DNA from: a virus | Reading direction: 5' to 3' (one strand) | DNA length: 64,000 bases | Virus record (IMG/VR): IMGVR_UViG_3300018890_000001 | Span: 1-64,000 of that record | In this document: one piece after another, positions 56,934-64,000 of the stretch | Layout: each line of letters begins with the position of its first letter | Numbering within the stretch: position 1 is the stretch's first letter | Made by a program: the position numbers and the translations under genes | The notes under the pieces: model-generated | What the model was told of the DNA's origin: nothing | Seen by the model: the letters and a program-made list of their open reading frames with translations, nothing else | Databases searched by the model: none

Positions 56934-59915
56934 TCACATACTGTCGAGAATCGAAGGTCCGGTATTAATTACCAGGCGCTCAACTATTCCTGTGGGTGTC
57001 CACACAAAATTCGCCGTTAGTACGCCGTTAATGACTTCAACAAGCTGACCGCCACTTTGTCCAACGGTTGAATTTGAGTCGGCGTCTTGTCCGGTGTTAA
57101 TTCGGATTGCTTCATCAAAAGTCAGGTACTGCGAAAATACACCTTTGCTGTATTCGCGACGCGCAAAACTTCGCAAAATCATGCGGAACTGAGCTGCGAG
57201 GTCTGGTTGATTTGGTCGGAAAACCAACTCTTGCAAGTTATCAACTTCGATAAAGATCCGGTTGTAGTTTGACTGGCAGCGTCGAATGTGGAGAAAAATG
57301 TAAGCCGAACTAAGGCTTGGCGCTCTTGCGCCCCAGACGATGATATTGCCCTCGCTATACTTGAGCATTTGAACGCCCGAAGTGTTCGCAATTACCTCAT
57401 CGGATCGCCCAATTTCAAACGGCAACCCGATCGCCCTTGGTAATCTGGCTGCGCGTCCGGCAAACATGACGTGATACCCAGCGTTGTTTACCGCAAACAG
57501 GGATTCGCCGCCCATGATGTCACCAACGGCAGTAACCATCCGCTTCCCAGCACCGAATGGAGACGCGATGTAGATATAACTGGGCGCTGCTACGCTAGCA
57601 AAATCATTCCGACCTAATTCTTGTTTGATGTAGGATTCGATCGCCGCTGCTGTTGTTAGGTAGACAGGCAATTCATAACGGAATTCGTAAGACCGCGCTT
57701 CTGCGTAAGTTGCACCGGCTTTGTTTACGGTGATAGAGCTGATGCCCGGAAACGCCATACGCACCAATCCGAGGTTGCGACCGTAAACCGCGTTTTCTAC
57801 GTGATTCGTGTCAGGATCTACGTACTTTGTCCAATAGTAGGGAATTGTGTTTGCTGTGTTGCCGTCGTACCCACCTTCGAGGGCGATCGGATGATTCACG
57901 AAAAATGAATTCCCGGTTTGCGTTGCAACAGTTAGATCGTTGCCAACACCTACGTAAAAATAACCTGCTTTTTTAGCCTTCGTTTGCGCGGGAGCGTTGC
58001 TGGTAAATGCACGTTCGAGCAACACTTGAGTATCGCTAACAATCCGCACAATTTTCCGAGCTTCTTTTGAGTGGGGGCTATAAATATAGTCTCCAATCAC
58101 CAGCGAAGTCAAAAATGTCGTACCCGCGCCGTTAACGGTTGTTCCGGTTGACGAAATTGAACCTTCTAAATCTACAGGAGCGTAAGCTTCTTTGATTCGG
58201 ATCAGATTTCTGTATTGATCGTAAGGAGAGATGTACAGTGAGCTGCCAATCGTCTTGGTGTAGTCGAGATCGATTACCGTGTAAAGTCGGGTTTGAGTCA
58301 GCGCCAGAATTTTACTACCGGCGATCGGTCGCACGTCGGAGTCTTCTGCTGTAGTGTACGTACTTGTCCACAGCGATCGCGCTCGAATCCATGCCAAGAT
58401 ATTTTCGCCAGAGCTGCGATAGGCAACATTTCCCACAGTATCGGAAACAACTGTGTCCACGAAAAGTGGGTCGTTCGGATCGAGACTGGCATCGGGAATG
58501 TGCAACACCTGCGAATTGTTGAAAAATACTCGCAGTGAGAAATGTGTCTCTGGTCTGCTTTCACCTAGGGCGGTTTCAACGGTTAACCCTTCGCCTATCG
58601 GCTGTAAAAGTTTGACAGTTGCCCGTTTCGATTGCTTGGCGAGACTTACGTCGGTGAAGTCACTGGAAAATGGCTTCTCAATTTTTAACGAAGTTGCGGT
58701 GGGGATTGCCATAACTTTGATTGCTTCTCCAGCGCGCAACGGATCGACAATATAATCACCAACCTGAACTTGAGCGGTAAATGTCGTACCTGTGCCTGTA
58801 ACTGTTAAACCTTGTTGTTCAATTTGAGTACCGGCGGAGAGCGCTGCTGTAAATCCAGAAGTTAGTGTCAAGACCGTCGCGCTGGTAATTGCCTCGATTT
58901 TGCGTCCTTGGCGCGCCCCACCAATCGTTGCATAGATGGTGTCGCCCACATTCAGATCCGTAGTGAATGCGGTCCCAACACCAGTAACCGTTTTGTTGTC
59001 GCGCATCATAGTTTGATCCGCGACGTTACCCCCGGTATAAGAGTCGTTTACCGTCAGCGTAGTGTCGGAGGTAATTGACACGATTACGCGCCCCTCTGTG
59101 CCGAGATAGATATTGTCGCCAACGTCTAAATCTGTCGAGAAAGTGGTTCCCGTACCAGTCAAAATGTTGTCGTTGACCGTTACTGTTCCGGCGATCGGCT
59201 GCAATAGCGGAAATGTTACAGTGCCGGTAATATTCGGATAGCGATCGTAACTGGCGGTGCCACCCAGTACGCTTGGTCCGGAGATGCCTTCTTGCAGTAA
59301 GTTCCACTGTGCACCACAGGTGAAAACGGTTTCGCCCGCGCGACCAATAGCCTGAGTATTTGCAATAATGGTAAATCTTTTGCCTGGAGCAGACTCGAAT
59401 TCCACCTCAGCCCCAACATACTCGTTCGCCAACGTACCTGGCGCAATGATAGTAAAACTTCGAGCGGAAGCTACCAGCACGGGTGTTAATGCAATTTCAG
59501 ACGCTTGACCTCCCCAACGACCTTCGTTCGCGGCTTCAATTTCAAGCGCGTCTGCACCAAGCCAGTTTTTTAAAACTTTCTTGGCGCGTTTCGCTTTACC
59601 GTCCACATCAATCCTGGTTAGCCACAGTAAGCCGGCTCCGGCACCGTTTTGCCAAAAACCTTCAACTGCGTCTGGAGTTTGTTGGCTGGCATCCGGATAT
59701 AAAGCCCAATTGGGAGCTTTCGGATCGCCAAAAACTTCTAAATACTGCTTGCGAGACGTAACCGGAATCGGCGTTGACATCGGTCCGCGTTTCATGATTC
59801 CCCCGAACCAAACGCTACCGTAGCGAGGATCTGCCAAAATATTCGATGCCGGTCTTTCTTCGACTGAAACCCCTGGAGCGCCTGGAGGTGCACCGTATCT
59901 GCGAACGACGACCAT
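56934..59915 (-). CDS. Contractile tail sheath protein with large repeat insertions
   Basis: 993 residues from MVVVRRYGAPPGAPGVSVEE (AAAGGA 7 nt upstream); the upstream open frame covers the leader hairpin. N-terminal sheath motif (PGVSVEE, then YGSVWFGGIMKRGP), C-terminal sheath domain from about 760 (SYIYIASPFGAGKRMVT, VDNLQELVFRPNQPDL). About residues 235-412 and 582-642 hold four copies of a domain with the core TGTGTTFxxxLxxGDxI and a following KIxxIxSxTxLTL. Typical sheaths have 400-700 residues; the added repeats should decorate the outer surface of the tail. Role inferred from family. Confidence 0.82.
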   Translation of the reverse strand: MVVVRRYGAPPGAPGVSVEERPASNILADPRYGSVWFGGIMKRGPMSTPIPVTSRKQYLEVFGDPKAPNWALYPDASQQTPDAVEGFWQNGAGAGLLWLTRIDVDGKAKRAKKVLKNWLGADALEIEAANEGRWGGQASEIALTPVLVASARSFTIIAPGTLANEYVGAEVEFESAPGKRFTIIANTQAIGRAGETVFTCGAQWNLLQEGISGPSVLGGTASYDRYPNITGTVTFPLLQPIAGTVTVNDNILTGTGTTFSTDLDVGDNIYLGTEGRVIVSITSDTTLTVNDSYTGGNVADQTMMRDNKTVTGVGTAFTTDLNVGDTIYATIGGARQGRKIEAITSATVLTLTSGFTAALSAGTQIEQQGLTVTGTGTTFTAQVQVGDYIVDPLRAGEAIKVMAIPTATSLKIEKPFSSDFTDVSLAKQSKRATVKLLQPIGEGLTVETALGESRPETHFSLRVFFNNSQVLHIPDASLDPNDPLFVDTVVSDTVGNVAYRSSGENILAWIRARSLWTSTYTTAEDSDVRPIAGSKILALTQTRLYTVIDLDYTKTIGSSLYISPYDQYRNLIRIKEAYAPVDLEGSISSTGTTVNGAGTTFLTSLVIGDYIYSPHSKEARKIVRIVSDTQVLLERAFTSNAPAQTKAKKAGYFYVGVGNDLTVATQTGNSFFVNHPIALEGGYDGNTANTIPYYWTKYVDPDTNHVENAVYGRNLGLVRMAFPGISSITVNKAGATYAEARSYEFRYELPVYLTTAAAIESYIKQELGRNDFASVAAPSYIYIASPFGAGKRMVTAVGDIMGGESLFAVNNAGYHVMFAGRAARLPRAIGLPFEIGRSDEVIANTSGVQMLKYSEGNIIVWGARAPSLSSAYIFLHIRRCQSNYNRIFIEVDNLQELVFRPNQPDLAAQFRMILRSFARREYSKGVFSQYLTFDEAIRINTGQDADSNSTVGQSGGQLVEVINGVLTANFVWTPTGIVERLVINTGPSILDSM

Positions 59916-59941
59916 AATTTTATCCTTTGAGAATTGAACAC

Positions 59942-59970
59942 AAAAAAATCGATGCTGTGAAAGCACCGAT
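59942..59970 (-). terminator. Leader hairpin with U-tract before the sheath gene (attenuator-like)
   Basis: Minus strand: ATCGGTGCT / AGCATCGAT (one G.U), 5-nt loop, then T7, 27 nt before the sheath ATG. It may end the 60027 transcript or attenuate sheath expression. Confidence 0.65.
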
Positions 59971-60026
59971 TAAAGTTGGCTGGCAAATATTTAGGTTTGA
60001 ATTCTAACGGCGAAACCGATATTGAA

Positions 60027-60446
60027 TTACTCTTCGCCAGCCGGAAGCGACGGAACGCCGTTACCGTCGTAACCACCGTCTACACGGAGTATGATCACCC
60101 GTTCAAGAATGGTACGTTCTCCGCCATTAGGTGAAATACGGGTCGGTTGAAAACCTTCTTGACGCTCTAGTTTATCGAGCTGTGCCGGAGTCATTTTCAG
60201 TAACGGATCGTCTTCTTGCAAAACCCCTAAGTCGGTTCCAAAAATCAAAGATTGATCGTAGGGGAGTTTTTCAAGAAATTTTTCGACGACCGCAATCTCG
60301 TCGAGAGTTAGATCCGTCATTTCCGTGGTGATGAAAATCTCTTCGGATAGCTCCGGGTGCCGACGTTCACCTTTAAACCCTTTAGGATAAGGAATTTGAA
60401 GCGGTTCAACTGGACGTGCCAGGGCCGTTTGTCGAATTCGAGGCAT
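60027..60446 (-). CDS. Hypothetical protein upstream of the sheath, probable tail protein
   Basis: A 139-residue acidic protein: IFITTEMTDLTLDEIAVVEKFLEKL and GGERTILERVIILRVDGGYDG. No known family; its place before the sheath suggests a tail-completion or terminator protein. Confidence 0.52.
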   Translation of the reverse strand: MPRIRQTALARPVEPLQIPYPKGFKGERRHPELSEEIFITTEMTDLTLDEIAVVEKFLEKLPYDQSLIFGTDLGVLQEDDPLLKMTPAQLDKLERQEGFQPTRISPNGGERTILERVIILRVDGGYDGNGVPSLPAGEE

Positions 60447-60482
60447 AGATTTGTTTGTATAGCGTCAATCTAAGCCGAATAA

Positions 60483-60517
60483 CTACCCGACCTAAATCGA
60501 TCGCCGGGTAGGGTTTG
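60483..60517. promoter_or_regulatory. Hairpin in the intergenic region of divergent tail genes
   Basis: CTACCCG and CGGGTAG pair around a loop containing CGATCG. On the minus strand it lies in the leader of the 60446 gene. Confidence 0.45.
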
Positions 60518-60551
60518 ATGAGAATATTTATTTTATACTAACAAGCTTGGA

Positions 60552-60580
60552 TTGACACTGCAATGGCCTCGTGTTAGGAT
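60552..60580 (+). promoter_or_regulatory. Promoter of the 60687 gene
   Basis: TTGACA (60552), 17 nt, TAGGAT (60575). No GTAGTC; matches the type at 43586 (TTGACA, TAGATT), which may mark a second promoter class. Confidence 0.58.
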
Positions 60581-60621
60581 TTCGGAAGAAAAAAGAATAA
60601 ATTAAAAGACAAACTTTCAAA

Positions 60622-60670
60622 AAGCGTCACCCGGTCTGGGAACAGATCGGTTGGCGCTTTTTTATTTTGC
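60622..60670 (+). terminator. Leader hairpin with U-tract before the fibre-like gene (attenuator)
   Basis: AAGCGTCACCCGGTCTG pairs with CAGATCGGTTGGCGCTT (14 pairs plus two G.U and one mismatch), followed by TTTTTTATTTT, 17 nt before the ATG. Since no plus-strand gene lies upstream, this hairpin can only act on the leader of the 60687 transcript. Confidence 0.75.
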
Positions 60671-60686
60671 TAGATTATGCCAACTC

Positions 60687-62924
60687 ATGCCAAATTTTGA
60701 AAGAAATGTAAACGATTGGGCTGTTATCCAGGTTTCTCCAGCAAGCGAGACAGATCCGCGAGTGCCAATGGCGGATGAATTTGCACTTAACTCGCGGATC
60801 GAAACGGTTAACACATGGAAATCTCGGTTACAGCAAGGATGGATTTCTGTCCCTTCGGTTCAAGTTACAGGGGCAAGAACCTTCGTTCTCGCCAATGGTG
60901 TAGCACTCGTACCGTCACATAGCGAATACAAATTAGAAGTTGCTGGTTCGTTAGCGATCCCAGCACTTCCAAGTCCCGGTTCCGTCGTGAAGCGGGACGA
61001 TTTTTTATCATTGGTGGTTGTCGCAACAGAATTTAACAAAGACCATGATCCCACTCTTGGTCAAGTTGCTTTTTCTTATCGCAGACCACAAACCGCAGGT
61101 GGCTTCGTTGTTGAGACAACCCAAAAAGAAAACACAAGAAGAATGCGCTCCGTGTGGCTGATGGTACTAAGTCCACAACCACTAACCGGAGATGACTTTT
61201 TTAATGCGTTACCTCAAGACGCTTCTGGAAACCGAACGATCGGTATTGCCAACAAAACCCCTCAAGGATTTAGTCTGGGTGACCATAGGATTTATGCACT
61301 AGATCCGACACTCACATCAGGCCAGTCCTATTTTGTTTTTGCAGATTCGGCCTACGCTTTACCCTTGTTGCAAGTTCGCAGACTTCAAAATTACCTAGAA
61401 CGTGGATACGTGTGGGGCAATGGTGGCGAAGGAAACCTCAGTAAAGATGTGCATTTAAGCGACATCTCCGAATCCGCTACGCAACATCAAAACGACGATC
61501 TTGTTCGGCAAAGAGCGCTTCAGGTTTTTTCAGGGATTCCGTCAAAAGGTTTCACCTACTCACGAACTGTTCAAAATTTATTAGCTGGCAACGTTTCAGG
61601 CAACCCAGGACGACCGGGAGAGTCAGCCGCATCCCCGAACGGTTCGGTTTGTTTGGCAAACGATCAACGGGTTAGCTTTACTAATCAGCAAATTACTCAG
61701 AAACTTGCTTGCTTGCCAGTAACCGCCGGCAGCGATGGCTCTGGAAATGCGATCGTAATTTTCCCTCTGAACTCTAACGTTCCTTTAGGAACTAGATTTT
61801 CAGAGAAACGCGAAGATCATAAGGTTTATGCTGCAAATGGCACAGATCAAACCCCTTTTGGTGTTTTCCAGAATTTAGGGGCGACCGGCGCACTTACTTG
61901 GATTGCCGATTCAAACTCTGTAATTAAACCAGGAAATGTCTGTTACTTCGTGCCTGGTATAAATTTTCCGAGTGGTTCTGGCTTTTCTGTACCTTTTGAC
62001 AAATGTGAAGCTGGATGGGCAAACGGAATGTCGATGGATGGGGGCAACATCCTAGACGCAGCCGTTAACGATCTTGATGCCTACCGCGCGCCTACCGTAA
62101 ATCAAGAATTTATTGCTGTTTTTGGCCGAGAACGCGCCGCGCTTCACTATATATATAGGAAAGTCTCTGTAACTTCTGACGGAAATGGCATTGCTGTAAT
62201 CCCTTTGGCCGAAAGAGGTGTATTTGCTTTTATTGAAGGAATTCCAGGTCGTATTGATAAGCCAGTTGTTACTGGTTTATCAACAAATACAACTTATGCT
62301 GCTTTAGTTTATTACCCACCGCGATCGACAGAACAGTGGCAGTGGCAGTTGCGTTATTGCTCGTACCAGGGACTCAATGATCCCACCATTCTAAATGGTG
62401 CTGAGATTACATCAACCCCTCTGTTGTTTGCACACACTCAAGGTGGGGGTACCAGCGCTTTTTTTGGAGACTCGGAACTCAAGTATTCTGCGATTTCCAT
62501 GCACCTACCGATCGGAAATAGTACCACCAAGCATTACGGACTAAATACGCCAGTCAATTTACCTGGTGAAAATTATGCCGACCCAATTGCCTTCCGGGAA
62601 TTACAAACAGTTCCCGGAAGTGGATGCTCCTTGCCAAGAATAGGACGAAAAATTGTTTTTGTCGCAAATAACACAAATGCTCCAAGATCTGTAGCTGGAG
62701 CAACGCACCTCGACGATGGGGTTACACCGCCACCACCTGGTAGTCGTTTAGGTTGCCAGTTGCCCACATTGTCATCGAATAGACCTTTTCAAGGTGTTCT
62801 GTGTGTGGGACTTCAGTCAAACCAGCATAAATATTTGGCAATTGCGACTATCAATACTAAGGGGAGTGAATCTTTTGTGTTTGACAGTACAAGTGGTATT
62901 GGTTTTGATATTTATAAAATGTGA
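60687..62924 (+). CDS. Large phage structural protein (baseplate wedge or fibre-like)
   Basis: 745 residues from MPNFERNVNDWAVIQVSP. The open frame begins at a TTG within the hairpin; the ATG at 60687 is chosen. Beta-rich with a repetitive C-terminal half. LPSPGSVVKRDDFLSLVVVATE and SSVWLMVLSPQPL-like segments resemble DUF4815-type tail proteins; the match is uncertain. It is followed 9 nt later by another fibre-like gene, so the two probably form the tail-fibre operon. Confidence 0.58.
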   Translation: MPNFERNVNDWAVIQVSPASETDPRVPMADEFALNSRIETVNTWKSRLQQGWISVPSVQVTGARTFVLANGVALVPSHSEYKLEVAGSLAIPALPSPGSVVKRDDFLSLVVVATEFNKDHDPTLGQVAFSYRRPQTAGGFVVETTQKENTRRMRSVWLMVLSPQPLTGDDFFNALPQDASGNRTIGIANKTPQGFSLGDHRIYALDPTLTSGQSYFVFADSAYALPLLQVRRLQNYLERGYVWGNGGEGNLSKDVHLSDISESATQHQNDDLVRQRALQVFSGIPSKGFTYSRTVQNLLAGNVSGNPGRPGESAASPNGSVCLANDQRVSFTNQQITQKLACLPVTAGSDGSGNAIVIFPLNSNVPLGTRFSEKREDHKVYAANGTDQTPFGVFQNLGATGALTWIADSNSVIKPGNVCYFVPGINFPSGSGFSVPFDKCEAGWANGMSMDGGNILDAAVNDLDAYRAPTVNQEFIAVFGRERAALHYIYRKVSVTSDGNGIAVIPLAERGVFAFIEGIPGRIDKPVVTGLSTNTTYAALVYYPPRSTEQWQWQLRYCSYQGLNDPTILNGAEITSTPLLFAHTQGGGTSAFFGDSELKYSAISMHLPIGNSTTKHYGLNTPVNLPGENYADPIAFRELQTVPGSGCSLPRIGRKIVFVANNTNAPRSVAGATHLDDGVTPPPPGSRLGCQLPTLSSNRPFQGVLCVGLQSNQHKYLAIATINTKGSESFVFDSTSGIGFDIYKM

Positions 62925-62933
62925 TCACGTATT

Positions 62934-64000
62934 ATGGCAAAAAATCCAGCACTTTTCCCGGATACATTCATACTCGATGGTACAGTCTCTGATTCAGGGC
63001 TTGGTGCTTTAGAGATCGCCGTCAATAATTTAAATGTCGCCTCTAAATCCGGTGCGATGCGACAAGCTAATGCAATTCGCGTTAGTGGATTGAATTCAAT
63101 TAAAAATCAAAATAGTGGGATGCCTACATTAAACAGTTTGCTCCCAACTAGATCTGTGGGCAAGTTCACCGTTCTCCCTTCAGAGCCAACAGGTACTGTA
63201 GGGTACTTTATCAGTGGTTGGGGAGATACCTCACAGGATATATCTAATCAAAGAACAAGAACCGATCGATTCACTTTCGCAACGGACACGATAACGAATT
63301 TAGGTAGCAAAATAGAACCACACTTGCATTATACAACTGGAAATCCTACTTATGGGTACATTTTCGCGGGTGTGAGTGCCGCAAACAAAATATGGAGATT
63401 AACGTTTCAAACAGAAACGTATACGTTAATCGGGGCCGCATTATTCCCAAATCGTTATAACGGCGCTAGTCTAAAGAATCAATCTCGTGGGTATATTTGC
63501 GCGGGATCATCAGGAGGTACTGTTTATGGTGAGATAGATCGCTTTACATTTGCTGGAGAAGTTTGTGTTTCCATTGGTAGTATTTTACAAACAAGAAACT
63601 CAAGCTCAGGATTCGGCAACAAATTCAATGGTTATATTGGTGGGGGACTTGCTGACGGTATTAATACCAGTCCAACAAACAATCTAGAGAAATTTATTTA
63701 TGCTTCGGAGGTAAAATCAACAATTTCCGCAGCATTAAGTTTGGCAAGATCTGCGATGGGTACTTGGATGCCTGGATCTACACTTGCGGCATACTTACTT
63801 TCGGGATTAGCTTACGGGTCTTTTCCTACAGCGGGCGTTAGTCCGGCACGAAATTATTATCCAAATGTTATCGATAAGTTCACATTTACTGGAGAAACCT
63901 GCGCGGCATTAGGTACAACACTTTCTAAAGGTAGTACCAACTATGGAGCTATAGGTAATACAACACGATGTGTTATGGGTGGTGGTGTTACACATACAGA
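62934..64000 (+). CDS. Kelch-like tail fibre protein, cut by the window end
   Basis: At least 355 codons, open to the end. From residue about 80 there are repeats with the pattern GYF/IF-x-G-G/A-W followed by D-R/K-F-T-F and L-G: YFISGWGD, IDRFTFAGE, YIGGGL, IDKFTFTGE, VMGGGV. These are Kelch-like propeller blades common in phage receptor-binding proteins. It probably binds the host surface. It starts 9 nt after the previous stop, without a clear ribosome site. Confidence 0.72.
   Translation, partial: MAKNPALFPDTFILDGTVSDSGLGALEIAVNNLNVASKSGAMRQANAIRVSGLNSIKNQNSGMPTLNSLLPTRSVGKFTVLPSEPTGTVGYFISGWGDTSQDISNQRTRTDRFTFATDTITNLGSKIEPHLHYTTGNPTYGYIFAGVSAANKIWRLTFQTETYTLIGAALFPNRYNGASLKNQSRGYICAGSSGGTVYGEIDRFTFAGEVCVSIGSILQTRNSSSGFGNKFNGYIGGGLADGINTSPTNNLEKFIYASEVKSTISAALSLARSAMGTWMPGSTLAAYLLSGLAYGSFPTAGVSPARNYYPNVIDKFTFTGETCAALGTTLSKGSTNYGAIGNTTRCVMGGGVTHT

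Noticed and set aside
188-62924. Extracellular contractile injection system or tailocin instead of a phage
   Set aside because: RNR, RusA, HU, methyltransferase, NblA, homing nuclease and a replication protein point to a replicating virus; no eCIS AAA+ ATPase or LysM cap protein is present. Not excluded, as head genes are also missing from the window.
1-64000. tRNA or rRNA genes
   Set aside because: No cloverleaf with a TTCGANNC arm or rRNA-like segment was noticed; a tRNAscan run would be decisive.

Overview
The window reads as part of a large contractile-tailed phage (myovirus-like) or phage-plasmid of a filamentous cyanobacterium. The palindromic cyanobacterial word GCGATCGC and its core CGATCG are scattered through genes and terminator stems. 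There is an NblA-like (phycobilisome-degradation) gene, and the tail sheath, tail tube, hub, spike and lysin genes are typical of a myophage. No capsid, portal or terminase gene is visible, so this is only part of the element. Whether it is a free virus, a prophage or an episome cannot be settled from the window alone.

Layout. 0.2-4.4 kb: hub protein with an M15 peptidase domain, a GH19 plus C39-like two-domain lysin, and a small membrane protein. 4.6-6.2 kb: an HU protein and small ORFans. 6.4-10.2 kb: a giant gpV/VgrG-like spike with tandem repeats. 10.2-30 kb: about 35 small, mostly unknown genes, many built as one promoter, one gene, one strong terminator. This stretch includes two paralogue families, an HNH gene, a thermonuclease, a DEDD exonuclease, a pentapeptide protein, a KilA-N gene broken by a 112-bp MITE-like insertion, and a replication-initiator-like gene with a candidate antisense RNA over its leader. 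29.7-32.9 kb: class II ribonucleotide reductase interrupted at its active-site codons by a 249-nt group I intron, with a free-standing HNH homing endonuclease next to it. 33-43.5 kb: a large unknown protein, a DNA adenine methyltransferase, a RusA-like nuclease, a degenerate ATPase, the NblA-like gene and a frameshifted CAP protein. 43.5-52.9 kb: a one-direction operon of about 15 genes around a membrane-anchored P-loop ATPase and an ATPase-like partner that has lost its P-loop. 53-64 kb: a candidate small RNA, a coiled-coil structural protein, a TnpB element, tail tube, an oversized tail sheath and two fibre-like proteins.

Signals that cut across the genes. (1) At least twelve promoters share a -10 box followed about 6 nt later by GTAGTC or a close variant, exactly where transcription should start. 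The accessory genes would therefore make mRNAs with a common 5' end. (2) Four structural genes (starts at 188, 6439, 59915 and 60687) have an intrinsic-terminator hairpin in the leader just before the start codon, which suggests attenuation or antitermination of late genes. (3) Three ATPase-fold proteins (15196, 40549 and 51908) have lost catalytic motifs. (4) A slippery T_TTT_TTG at 47926 opens a 99-codon extension in the -1 frame.

The structural genes supply tail and lysis. RNR, thermonuclease, RusA, methyltransferase, HU and the replication protein supply DNA metabolism. NblA points to take-over of host light harvesting. The 43.6-52.9 kb operon is the best candidate for an undescribed, membrane-linked system.
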